A program made the position numbers and the translations under genes. This document shows positions 1 to 7,401 of a stretch of DNA of 64,000 bases, in pieces. Positions within the stretch are counted from its first letter, which is position 1, and every line of letters begins with the position of its first letter. A model generated the notes under the pieces. The model ran no database searches. It saw only the letters and a list, made by a program, of their open reading frames with translations, and was not told where the DNA came from. The DNA comes from Massilia phyllostachyos (GTDB lineage Bacteria; Pseudomonadota; Gammaproteobacteria; Burkholderiales; Burkholderiaceae_D), in NCBI RefSeq assembly GCF_021044825.1, contig NZ_JAJNOC010000001.1, positions 1,240,001 through 1,304,000 of the forward strand, written 5' to 3'.

Positions 1-1329
1 AAGGAGAAGGTGCACCTGCTGCTCAAATCCCTGCCGCAGAAGCTGCGCCGCCACTGCGTGCCGCTGCCGGATTACGCGGCCAAGTTCTTCGAGCGCCACC
101 AGGACCCGCTGCGCTTCGCCCGGGGCGACCTGGTCGATGCGCTGATCGCCGACATCCATATGCACACCAGCGCGCGCGTGCTGACGACCGACTTCAAGCT
201 CGAGACCCTGCCGGCCCACCTGTTCATGAACTTCAAGGTGATCGACGAGCACGGACGCCAGCTCGAGATGGGGCGCAATCTCGCGACCCTGCAGGCGGAG
301 CTGGGCGGGCAGGCGCGCCAGAGCTTCCAGAAGATGGCCGAGGCGACGCCGACGGCGGCGCCGGCCAAGCTGCAGGCCGCGGCGCCCGCTGCTCCCGCCG
401 CGCCTGTGAAGGGCAAGGGCAATGCTCAGGGGGCGAAGCCATCGACGCCGACGGCGCCTGCGCCCGCGGCCGGCGCGATCCAGCACACGGGCCTGACCAC
501 CTGGAGCTTCGGCGAGCTGCCGGAACTGCTGGAGATTACCCAGGGCAAGCTGACCCTGATCGGTTTCCCGGCGCTGGTCGACAAGGGCACGCACTGCGAC
601 CTGGAAGTGTTCGACGACCCGAACGTGGCGGCGCGCACCCATCGCATCGGCCTGCGCCGCCTGTTCGCGCTGCAGCTGAAGGACCAGCTCAAGTTCGCGG
701 AAAAGAACATCCCGGGCCTGCAGGGCATGGGCATGCAGTTCATGGCCGTGGGCACGCAGGAAGACCTGCGCGACCAGATCATCGCCAAGGCGATCGACAT
801 CGCCTGCCTGCAGGATCCGCTGCCGATCAATTCCGGGGAGTTCAACAAGCGCAAGGATGAGGGCAAGGGGCGGATTGGCTTGTTGATCAACGAGATCGCG
901 CGTCTGGTGGGGTCGATTTTGTCCGAGTTCCACGGCATGCCGAAGCGGGTCCAGAGCTTGCCGCAGGCGGTGCAGTCGGATATCCAGTCGCAGCTGCAGG
1001 GGCTGATCCACAAGCGCTTCATCGCGGACAACGAGTACAGCCAGCTGGCGCACTTCCCGCGCTACCTGAAGGCGATCAATGTGCGGCTGGAGAAGCTGCG
1101 CGGGAATCCGTCGCGCGATGCGCAGCTGATGGCGGAGTGGCAGAACGCGGCGAGCCAGTTCCAGCGCACCTTGAAGAACCAGGCGGGCAAGAACAACGAT
1201 CCGCGCATGCTGGAGTTCAGGTGGATGTTGGAGGAGTTGCGGGTGTCCTTGTTTGCGCAGGAGTTGAGGACGCCGATGCCGGTGTCGGCGAAGCGGTTGC
1301 AGAAGGTGTGGGAGTCGATGATTCGTTGA
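1..1329 (+). CDS. hrpA: ATP-dependent RNA helicase HrpA, C-terminal part (5' end outside window)
   Basis: The reading frame is open from the first base, so this is the last 442 residues of a longer protein. The sequence VIDEHGRQLEMGRNLA near the start and LRVSLFAQELRTPMPVS near the end match the DUF3418 region at the C-terminus of DEAH-box HrpA helicases; the helicase motifs themselves lie upstream of the window. HrpA acts in the cytoplasm on RNA and is linked to ribosome and mRNA rescue in E. coli. An Ala/Pro-rich stretch of about 45 residues (roughly 110-157 here) interrupts the domain and looks like a flexible linker. A GTG at position 10 is internal, not the start. It ends well before the next gene, with a palindromic repeat downstream. 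Confidence 0.87.
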   Translation, partial: KEKVHLLLKSLPQKLRRHCVPLPDYAAKFFERHQDPLRFARGDLVDALIADIHMHTSARVLTTDFKLETLPAHLFMNFKVIDEHGRQLEMGRNLATLQAELGGQARQSFQKMAEATPTAAPAKLQAAAPAAPAAPVKGKGNAQGAKPSTPTAPAPAAGAIQHTGLTTWSFGELPELLEITQGKLTLIGFPALVDKGTHCDLEVFDDPNVAARTHRIGLRRLFALQLKDQLKFAEKNIPGLQGMGMQFMAVGTQEDLRDQIIAKAIDIACLQDPLPINSGEFNKRKDEGKGRIGLLINEIARLVGSILSEFHGMPKRVQSLPQAVQSDIQSQLQGLIHKRFIADNEYSQLAHFPRYLKAINVRLEKLRGNPSRDAQLMAEWQNAASQFQRTLKNQAGKNNDPRMLEFRWMLEELRVSLFAQELRTPMPVSAKRLQKVWESMIR

Positions 1330-1380
1330 TGGTGTGTGCTGGCGATTCGCCGGCGCTTTGATGGCCCGCTTCTTTAGAAC

Positions 1381-1488
1381 GTCATCCCGGCGCAGGCCGG
1401 GATCCAAGTTCCTAAGCGTATCGTTAACGCAAAACGCAGACGCTAACTGCTCTCAACGGAATTGGATTCCGGCCTTCGCCGGAAGTCA
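1381..1488. repeat. palindromic intergenic element (REP-like)
   Basis: The left arm GTCATCCCGGCGCAGGCCGG (1381-1400) and the right arm at about 1462-1486 (ATTCCGGCCTTCGCCGG and on to GTCATG) are near-perfect inverted repeats around a 55-base AT-richer centre. The element sits just after hrpA in a 265-bp gap that otherwise holds nothing recognisable. A related element with the CCGG-GCC core lies at 28652-28762. It may also work as a bidirectional terminator between hrpA and the convergent PRC-barrel gene. Confidence 0.65.
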
Positions 1489-1594
1489 TGGGCGCCAGTG
1501 GCGCGCATGACGTGCTGAGGTTAGAGGTGGAGTGATACGTTGCTGAAGGTCGTACGTGTCACCCCACGCGGTCTCCTTCGTCGACCAAGCAAGA

Positions 1595-2254
1595 TCAACC
1601 GATATTGCTCCCCCGAATCCGGCTCAAATCCTTGTCATCCCCATCATGCCCCGGCCGCGGATCCGCGCTGCCGCTGACCCCGTACGAATCGCCATGCAGC
1701 GAACCGCCGCCAGCGCCGCTGCCCAGGCCGCTGCCGGCCCCGCTGCTGCTGCCTGCCGAACCCGCCCCCACGCTCGACCCCATGCCACCCATCGCCGCGC
1801 CGCTGCCCATGCTGCTGAACGATGAGCCCGGCCCCATGGTCGGGGCGCCGGAGCGTGACGGGTCGGTGCCGTAGAAGGAATGGATGCCGCTTGCCCAGCT
1901 CGCGTCGCTCATGTCGGGCCAGGCGTCCTTGTCGAAGCCGGGGGCGCCCTTGAGGCGTTCCTTGTCCACGTTGAGCACCATGCGTTTGTTCACGGTGTCC
2001 AGGTGCAGCGCCTGCCACGGCACGGCGAACAGTTTTTCGCCGATGCCCAGGAAGCCGCCGAAGGCCAGCACGGCGTAGGCCACCTGGCCGGTCTGCATGT
2101 CGAGCATGATGTCCTTGATGTCGCCCAGGTCTTCCTCGGCGTCGTTGACGACGCTGTCGCCGATCAAGGTGTCGGCGCCCATCAGCGCCGGGCCGGGCCC
2201 GGTGCTGCGCGTGTTGCTGTACATCCCGTATTTGTCGCGATCTGCGTAGCTCAT
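1595..2254 (-). CDS. PRC-barrel domain protein with Gly/Ser-rich tail
   Basis: The protein has 219 residues. Residues about 25-105 (LMGADTLIGDSVVNDAEEDL, then GIGEKLFAVPWQAL) fit a PRC-barrel, a small beta-barrel found in photosynthetic reaction centre H subunits and in many stress-related bacterial proteins that bind partners. From about residue 125 the sequence becomes low-complexity Gly/Ser/Met and is probably disordered. The start is supported by an AGGGAGGT ribosome site just upstream of the ATG at 2254. There is no signal peptide, so it is probably cytoplasmic. The family fits well; the biological role is unknown. Confidence 0.85.
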   Translation of the reverse strand: MSYADRDKYGMYSNTRSTGPGPALMGADTLIGDSVVNDAEEDLGDIKDIMLDMQTGQVAYAVLAFGGFLGIGEKLFAVPWQALHLDTVNKRMVLNVDKERLKGAPGFDKDAWPDMSDASWASGIHSFYGTDPSRSGAPTMGPGSSFSSMGSGAAMGGMGSSVGAGSAGSSSGAGSGLGSGAGGGSLHGDSYGVSGSADPRPGHDGDDKDLSRIRGSNIG

Positions 2255-2459
2255 GGTTTACCTCCCTGTTGGGTTGCCCGCAAGGCTGCGGGCTTACCCG
2301 TCAAGGGTAGGGCCCGACCCTGCTTTGCGGATGATATGACTCAATCGTGTGGGGGCGCGCGCGACAGGCCGTCGCCGGCGCAGCGCTATGCGAACTGGCG
2401 CACAGAAGATTCGTTGCAACGTGGTTATTGTGCTAAGCAATGTTTCGGAGAGAAAAGAA

Positions 2460-2567
2460 ATGACTGTCACTTCGCGTTGCAATCAAGCTGGTCCGCTGGG
2501 CAAACTCATCCCGACCCGCTCCCTGAATTCCTGGTTCGCCCGCCTGAGCTGGTTCAGCCGCCGCTGA
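2460..2567 (+). CDS. possible 35-residue basic small protein
   Basis: The ATG at 2460 follows CGGAGAGAAAAGAA, a plausible ribosome site, and the frame gives a 35-residue peptide with a basic, aromatic C-terminus (SWFARLSWFSRR). It is followed directly by a strong GC hairpin. It lies in a gap between two minus-strand genes and has no recognised family. The ribosome site and hairpin support a real gene, but a chance frame cannot be excluded. Apart from this, the 372-bp gap 2255-2626 shows no other feature. Confidence 0.35.
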   Translation: MTVTSRCNQAGPLGKLIPTRSLNSWFARLSWFSRR

Positions 2568-2578
2568 ACCGGGGCGCC

Positions 2579-2605
2579 GCGCGCGGGCTGGCCCAGCCCG
2601 CGCGC
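2579..2605. terminator. GC-rich perfect hairpin between convergent genes
   Basis: GCGCGCGGGCTGG and CCAGCCCGCGCGC form a 13-bp perfect stem with a one-base loop. It lies between the small plus-strand frame ending at 2567 and the minus-strand dehydrogenase ending at 2627. There is no T-run on either side, so it is a hairpin that may stop or protect transcripts rather than a classic intrinsic terminator. Confidence 0.5.
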
Positions 2606-2626
2606 GTCAGTCTCAGACCTTTACTG

Positions 2627-3655
2627 CTATTGACCGTTGCCGCCGGCCACGCCGTAGACGTGTCCGGTGGTGAAGCTCGATTCGTCCGCCGCCAGCGTGA
2701 CGTAGGCCAGCGCCAGTTCGGCCGGCTGGCCCGGACGCTTCATCGGCGTATCCTCGCCAAACTTCTTCAGGTTCTCCTGGGTCTGCCCGCCCGACACCTG
2801 CAGCGGCGTCCACACCGGCCCCGGCGCCACCGCATTCACGCGGATCCCTTTAGGCGCCAGCTGCTTGGCCAGCGACTTGGTCAGCGCCACCTCGGCCGCC
2901 TTGGTCATCGAATAGTCCACCAGGTTTTCCGACGGATTGAAGGCCTGCTGCGACGCCGTGTTGATGATGCAGCTACCCGCCTTCAGGTGCGGCACCGCCG
3001 CCTTGGTGATCCAGAACATCGCATACACATTGGTCTTCATGGTCCAGTCGAAGTCCGCGGTCGAGATGTCCAGGATCGAGTCCTGCGACTTCTGGCGCGA
3101 GGCGTTGTTCACCAAGAGGTCCAGCCCGCCCAGCTGGCGCACGGCTTCGTCGACCAGCTTGCGGCAGAAGGCTTCGTCGCGGATGTCGCCGGGGATCGCC
3201 ACCGCCTTGCGGCCGGCCTGGCGGATCAGTTCCACGACTTCGCGCGCATCCGCTTCCTCCGCCGGCAGGTAGTTGATGGCGACGTCCGCGCCTTCGCGCG
3301 CAAAGGCGATCACGGCGGCGCGGCCGATGCCCGAGTCGCCGCCCGTCACCAGCGCCTTGCGGCCGGCCAAACGGCCGCTGCCGCGGTAGGTGGTTTCGCC
3401 ATGGTCCGGGCGCGGCGTCATCTTGCTGGCCAGGCCCGGCCAGGGTTGCGACTGGTTGGGGAAGGGCGGGGCCGGGTAGCGCTTGGCCGCTTCGCGGGCG
3501 CGGCCGGGCGCCGGCTGGTTCGCCATGTCGGCGCCGGCCTGCTGGGCCATCGCGGGCGCGACCGCGGCGGAGGCTGCGATACCGGTGGCGACGGTGCTGA
3601 CGAAACGGCGGCGCGAGGGGGCGACCTCGTCAGGTTTTTTCTTGTTCGAATCCAT
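2627..3655 (-). CDS. Tat-exported short-chain dehydrogenase/reductase
   Basis: The protein has 342 residues. It begins with a twin-arginine type leader (SRRRFVSTVATG, then an Ala-rich stretch to AMAQ at about residue 37), which predicts folded export to the periplasm. A classical SDR fold follows: cofactor motif TGGDSGIGR, the active Ser in the INTASQ region, and the YSMTK catalytic Tyr-Lys pair. It resembles the YghA/GsiB-linked SDR group with an extended N-terminus. The start at 3655 is chosen because an AGGAG site lies just upstream and the Tat motif follows; an in-frame ATG further out has no such support. The substrate is unknown. Confidence 0.85.
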   Translation of the reverse strand: MDSNKKKPDEVAPSRRRFVSTVATGIAASAAVAPAMAQQAGADMANQPAPGRAREAAKRYPAPPFPNQSQPWPGLASKMTPRPDHGETTYRGSGRLAGRKALVTGGDSGIGRAAVIAFAREGADVAINYLPAEEADAREVVELIRQAGRKAVAIPGDIRDEAFCRKLVDEAVRQLGGLDLLVNNASRQKSQDSILDISTADFDWTMKTNVYAMFWITKAAVPHLKAGSCIINTASQQAFNPSENLVDYSMTKAAEVALTKSLAKQLAPKGIRVNAVAPGPVWTPLQVSGGQTQENLKKFGEDTPMKRPGQPAELALAYVTLAADESSFTTGHVYGVAGGNGQ

Positions 3656-3765
3656 GCTGAAGCTCCTGAAGGTGAACGAGGGCCGCTGGTAGCGGCCACG
3701 CGGGAGCAAGCGATGGTAGACCTGATCGAAAAGACATGGAGCCAGCTAGCTCGGCAGAAAGAAAC

Positions 3766-5481
3766 TCAGCCGGCTTGCGGCTTTCCTGCACCAGTAAAGT
3801 GCAATTCGATCTCTTCCAGGGTCTTGCCCTTGGTCTCGGGCAGCAGGAAGGCCGCCGTCAGGAAGTACAGCAGCGAGAAGCCCGCGCCGACGAAAAACAC
3901 GGTCGAGTAGCCGTAGAAGCCGACCGTGGGCAGGAACATGGCCGCGATCAGGGTCGAGACGAACTGGTTGATCAGGAGGGCGATGCTCATGCCGTTCGAG
4001 CGGATCCGGGTCGGCATCAGCTCGGACAGGGCCAGCCACACGCACACGCCCGGGCCCACCGCGAAGCCGGCCACGAACAGGCAGATCGCCAGCGCCACCT
4101 GCCAACCGTGCGCCTCGGCCGGCACGGCGCCGAGCCAGGCGCGCTCGATGACCAGCGGCGCCGTGCGGCCGGCGGCCGGGTCGGAGAAGGGATTCAGGCG
4201 CCAGCGGCGCAGGGTGGCGCCGATCACGCTGTCCTGCGCGATCGCGTCCTCGCGCCGCAGCGTCACCGTGGGCAGCAGCGGGTCGTCGCTGCGCAGCGAC
4301 TTCACATTGGTGAAGGGTCCGTAGGCATAGGCGACCGTCAGCTGCTGTGGGGTGCTGCCATCTGCGCCGAGCCGGGAGAGCAGCTTCTGGTCCAGGCGCA
4401 GCGCCAGGCCGTCGTCGCGCACTTGCGCCTGTATCTGCGCACGCACATCGGCTTGCGTGCTTTCCGCGCCGCGGAATAGCAGGCCGGCCGCCACCAGGGC
4501 CACGACGATGGCGCTGCTGCCCAGCATGAGCAGGAATTTGCGGCCCTTGCGGTCGACCAATGCCACCGCCACCACGGTCATGACCGCATTGAGCACCTTG
4601 AGGGCCACGTCGGCCGCGTTGGCGGTGGCGCCGGGCAGGCCGGCCTGGTTCAGGATCGTGACGACATAGGCCAGCACCGAATTGATGCCGGTGGCCTGGG
4701 TCAGGGCCAGCACCAGGCAGGCCAGCAGGAAGGGCAGCACGTAGCGGCGGCTGGCCAGCGCATCGCGGACCGGAACCGGCGCCTCGGCGGCCTTCATCTT
4801 CGTGCCGGTGCGCTGTGCCAGCCAGCGCGGCGACTCCTTCAGCGCCAGGCTGCCGACGGTGAACACAAGGCCGGGTGCGAGGCAGAGCCAGAAGATGGTG
4901 CGCCAGGCATGGTCCTGGGCCGCGAACACCATGGCGCTGCGCTGCGCCGGATCCAGCGCGGCGGCGGCCTGGGTCACGGCGTCGACGTTGCGGGCCTGGG
5001 ACAGGCCGATCACGGCGGCGCCCACCAGGCCAATGGTCAGCATCAGCTGGAACAGGGCCGCGCCCCGTCCGCGCCCGTCCGCAGGCAGCGACTCGGCCAG
5101 GTAGAGCGGCACCACGACGCCGATCAGTCCCCCGCTGATCCCTTGCAGCAGGCGCCCCAGCAGCAAAGGGATATAGCCGTCGGACAGCGCGATCATCGGG
5201 ATGCTGATGGTGAACAGGGCGCCTGCCAGCACCATGCACCAGCGCCGCCCGACCAGGTCGGCCAGCAGTCCCGCGAACAGCGACGACAGCACGGAACCGA
5301 GCAGCACCGCCGCCACGATGAAGGACAACTGCTGGGTGCTCAGCTTCCAGGCCAGGGTGGCGGTCGATTCCAGGTAGGGCAAGGCGCCGGCGATGATGCC
5401 GACGTCGATGCCGTACAGCAGGCCCCCCATGCCGGCGATGAACAGCAGGTAGCGCCGCGCGCGTTCTGGCGTGGTAATCAT
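3766..5481 (-). CDS. sugar porter family MFS permease, probable GalNAc/hexosamine importer
   Basis: The 571-residue protein carries the sugar-porter signatures: GGLLYGIDVGIIAG in TM1, DLVGRR between TM2 and TM3, GRLLQGISGG, ESPRWLA, GINSVLAYV in TM7, DRKGRK, and PETKGKTLEEIE after TM12. An insertion of about 115 residues (roughly 345-455) lies between TM9 and TM10, on the predicted periplasmic side, and is unusual for the family. It is the last gene of the aga-type operon, 28 bases after the deacetylase, so the inferred job is moving free GalNAc (or a related hexosamine) across the inner membrane for the kinase encoded upstream. The start at 5481 has a GGAG site. Substrate assignment rests on context only. 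Confidence 0.85.
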   Translation of the reverse strand: MITTPERARRYLLFIAGMGGLLYGIDVGIIAGALPYLESTATLAWKLSTQQLSFIVAAVLLGSVLSSLFAGLLADLVGRRWCMVLAGALFTISIPMIALSDGYIPLLLGRLLQGISGGLIGVVVPLYLAESLPADGRGRGAALFQLMLTIGLVGAAVIGLSQARNVDAVTQAAAALDPAQRSAMVFAAQDHAWRTIFWLCLAPGLVFTVGSLALKESPRWLAQRTGTKMKAAEAPVPVRDALASRRYVLPFLLACLVLALTQATGINSVLAYVVTILNQAGLPGATANAADVALKVLNAVMTVVAVALVDRKGRKFLLMLGSSAIVVALVAAGLLFRGAESTQADVRAQIQAQVRDDGLALRLDQKLLSRLGADGSTPQQLTVAYAYGPFTNVKSLRSDDPLLPTVTLRREDAIAQDSVIGATLRRWRLNPFSDPAAGRTAPLVIERAWLGAVPAEAHGWQVALAICLFVAGFAVGPGVCVWLALSELMPTRIRSNGMSIALLINQFVSTLIAAMFLPTVGFYGYSTVFFVGAGFSLLYFLTAAFLLPETKGKTLEEIELHFTGAGKPQAG

Positions 5482-5509
5482 GTCGTCTCCGTTTGTTGTG
5501 TTTGTATCG

Positions 5510-6598
5510 TTAGTGCGCGAGGCCGATCGCTTCGCCTTCGACATACACCGCCACCGGCCGCAAATTTGCGTCCAGCACCACGATGTCGGCCCAGGCGCCA
5601 GGCGCCAGGCGCCCGCGTTCGTGCTCGCCCAGGTAGTCGGCCGGATAGCGCGACAGGCGCATCGAGGCCTCCGCCAGGTCGAGGCCCAGCCCGACGAAGT
5701 TGCGCAGGGCCTGGTCCATGGTCAGCACGCTGCCCGCCAGCGAGCCGGTCGCCAGGCGCACGCAGGCGCCGCACTTGAACACGCGCTGGGTGCCGAGCGC
5801 GTATTCGCCGTCCGGCATGCCGGTGGCCGAGGTGGCGTCGGTCACGCCGTACAGACGCGGGATGCTGCGCAAGGCCGCGCGCAGGGCGCCCGGCGCCACG
5901 TGCTGCAGGTCGGGGATGATTTCCGCATACTCGGCGTTGGCCAGCGCGGCGCCGACCATGCCGGGGTCGCGGTTCAGCAGGCCGCTCATGCCGTTGAACA
6001 GGTGGGTGAAGCCGCTAGCTCCGGCGCGCAGCGCGGCCACGCCGTCCTCGTAGCTGCCGGCGCTGTGGCCGATCTGGACGCGGATGCCGAGGGCGGCGAG
6101 TTGCGGGATGAGCTGGAGATTGTCGTCGACTTCGGGCGCCATCGTCAGCACCCGGATCGGGGCGATGGCGTGCAGGCTGCGCACCAGGTCCAGGCGCGCC
6201 GGCACCACGTCGGGCGGCTGGGCGCCCAGGCGCTGCAGGTTCAGGAACGGGCCCTCGAGGTGCACGCCCAGCATGCGCGCGGCCCCCGCGGGGCGCTGCG
6301 CGATCATGCCGGCCATGCCGGCGAGCGCCCGGCGGATATGGTCTTCCTTTGCAGTCAGCGTGGTGCCGAGCAGGGAGGTGGTGCCGTGGCGCGCGTGGCT
6401 GCGGGCCACGACGGCGCCGGCATTCCCGCCTTCCATGATGTCGGTACCGGCCGCGCCGTGCACGTGCAGGTCGACGAAGCCGGGGAGGATGGTGTGCCCG
6501 CTTGCGGCAGGGCCTTCGATGATCCGGTGGATGCGTTCGCTGAAATCGATGCTGCCTGTGATCCAGCCGGAAGGAGTCAGGATTCTGCCGCTGAGCAT
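5510..6598 (-). CDS. nagA: N-acetylhexosamine 6-phosphate deacetylase (NagA/AgaA family)
   Basis: The 362-residue amidohydrolase shows HVHG (metal-binding HxH), EGPFLN, IGHSAG, GASGFTHLFNGMSG and the catalytic Asp in GVTDATSATGMPDG, all typical of NagA. The HxH pair is intact, unlike E. coli NagA, where it is replaced. The enzyme removes acetate from GlcNAc-6P or GalNAc-6P in the cytoplasm. Because its neighbours are AgaS-, AgaZ- and AgaR-like, the physiological substrate is more likely GalNAc-6P (AgaA role); sequence alone does not decide this. Its ATG follows the stop codon of the regulator gene directly (TAAATG), so the two are probably translated together. Confidence 0.88.
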   Translation of the reverse strand: MLSGRILTPSGWITGSIDFSERIHRIIEGPAASGHTILPGFVDLHVHGAAGTDIMEGGNAGAVVARSHARHGTTSLLGTTLTAKEDHIRRALAGMAGMIAQRPAGAARMLGVHLEGPFLNLQRLGAQPPDVVPARLDLVRSLHAIAPIRVLTMAPEVDDNLQLIPQLAALGIRVQIGHSAGSYEDGVAALRAGASGFTHLFNGMSGLLNRDPGMVGAALANAEYAEIIPDLQHVAPGALRAALRSIPRLYGVTDATSATGMPDGEYALGTQRVFKCGACVRLATGSLAGSVLTMDQALRNFVGLGLDLAEASMRLSRYPADYLGEHERGRLAPGAWADIVVLDANLRPVAVYVEGEAIGLAH

Positions 6599-7366
6599 TT
6601 AGTCCGCTATGAGTAATTCGATGCCGAGCTTCTGCAGGCCCTCGCGGTATTCCTGGCTGATGCTGGCATCGGTGATGACGGTATCGACCCGGTCCAGCTG
6701 CACGATGCGGTGCAGGCTGACCCGGCCGAACTTGGAGGCGTCGGTGAGCACGATGATCTTCTTCGCGCGCTCGACCATCTTGTGGTTCAGGCTTGCCTCG
6801 GCCTCGTGATGGGTGGTGACGCCGAACTGCAGGTCGAAGCCGTCCACGCCGAGGAACAGCTTGTCGAAGTTATAGGCCTGCAGGGTCGCCTCGGCCTGGC
6901 TGCCCTGGATCGACAGCGACTGCTTGCGCAGCAGTCCTCCGGTCAGGATCAGCTCCACGCCGGCGGTGTCGGCCAGCTCCCAGGCGATGTTCAGGCCATT
7001 GGTCATGACCGTCACGCCGTTCGCCTCGCGCAGGTGGCGCGCCAGCGAGATCGTGGTGGTGCCCGAGTCGATGATGATGTTGTCGCCTTCCTGCACCAGG
7101 GTGGCGGCCAGGGCGCCGATGCGGTCCTTCTGCTCCTGGTTGATCGCATCCTTCTGGCGGATCGACTGTTCCGGCGGCGGGGTGCGGGTGAGCGTCGCGC
7201 CGCCGTGGCTGCGCGAGGCCAGGCCCTGCGATTCGAGCGCGCTCAGGTCGTTGCGGATGGTGACCGCCGAGACCCCGAACTCCTGCACCAGGTCGTTCAC
7301 CTGGACCGATCCCTTGCGGGTCAGTTGCTGGAGGATGGCTTCGCGGCGTTGGGTCGTGTTTCGCAT
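6599..7366 (-). CDS. agaR: DeoR-family transcriptional regulator, AgaR-like
   Basis: The 255-residue protein has a DeoR winged-helix at residues 1-57 (QRREAILQQL, then VSAVTIRNDLSALESQGL) followed by the sugar-phosphate sensor domain (IIIDSGTTTISLARHL and LTGGLLRKQSLSIQG). DeoR proteins of this kind are repressors released by phosphosugars. It lies inside the GalNAc operon between agaZ and the deacetylase gene, so it is most likely the local AgaR; the repeated CTTTCG sites upstream of agaS are candidate operators. The frame stays open far upstream, but homology begins at the MRNTTQRR start chosen here. The 35-base gap to agaZ contains a short GGCG-loop-CGCC hairpin. Confidence 0.87.
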   Translation of the reverse strand: MRNTTQRREAILQQLTRKGSVQVNDLVQEFGVSAVTIRNDLSALESQGLASRSHGGATLTRTPPPEQSIRQKDAINQEQKDRIGALAATLVQEGDNIIIDSGTTTISLARHLREANGVTVMTNGLNIAWELADTAGVELILTGGLLRKQSLSIQGSQAEATLQAYNFDKLFLGVDGFDLQFGVTTHHEAEASLNHKMVERAKKIIVLTDASKFGRVSLHRIVQLDRVDTVITDASISQEYREGLQKLGIELLIAD

Positions 7367-7401
7367 GGTGGCGGCTCGGTTGGCGTTCAAAAACGCCGAG
7401 C

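Noticed and set aside
1880..3910. Long plus-strand open frame of 676 codons over the PRC-barrel and SDR genes
   Set aside because: It is antisense to two genes with clear domains and has His/Arg/Gly-rich composition typical of a GC-driven shadow frame.
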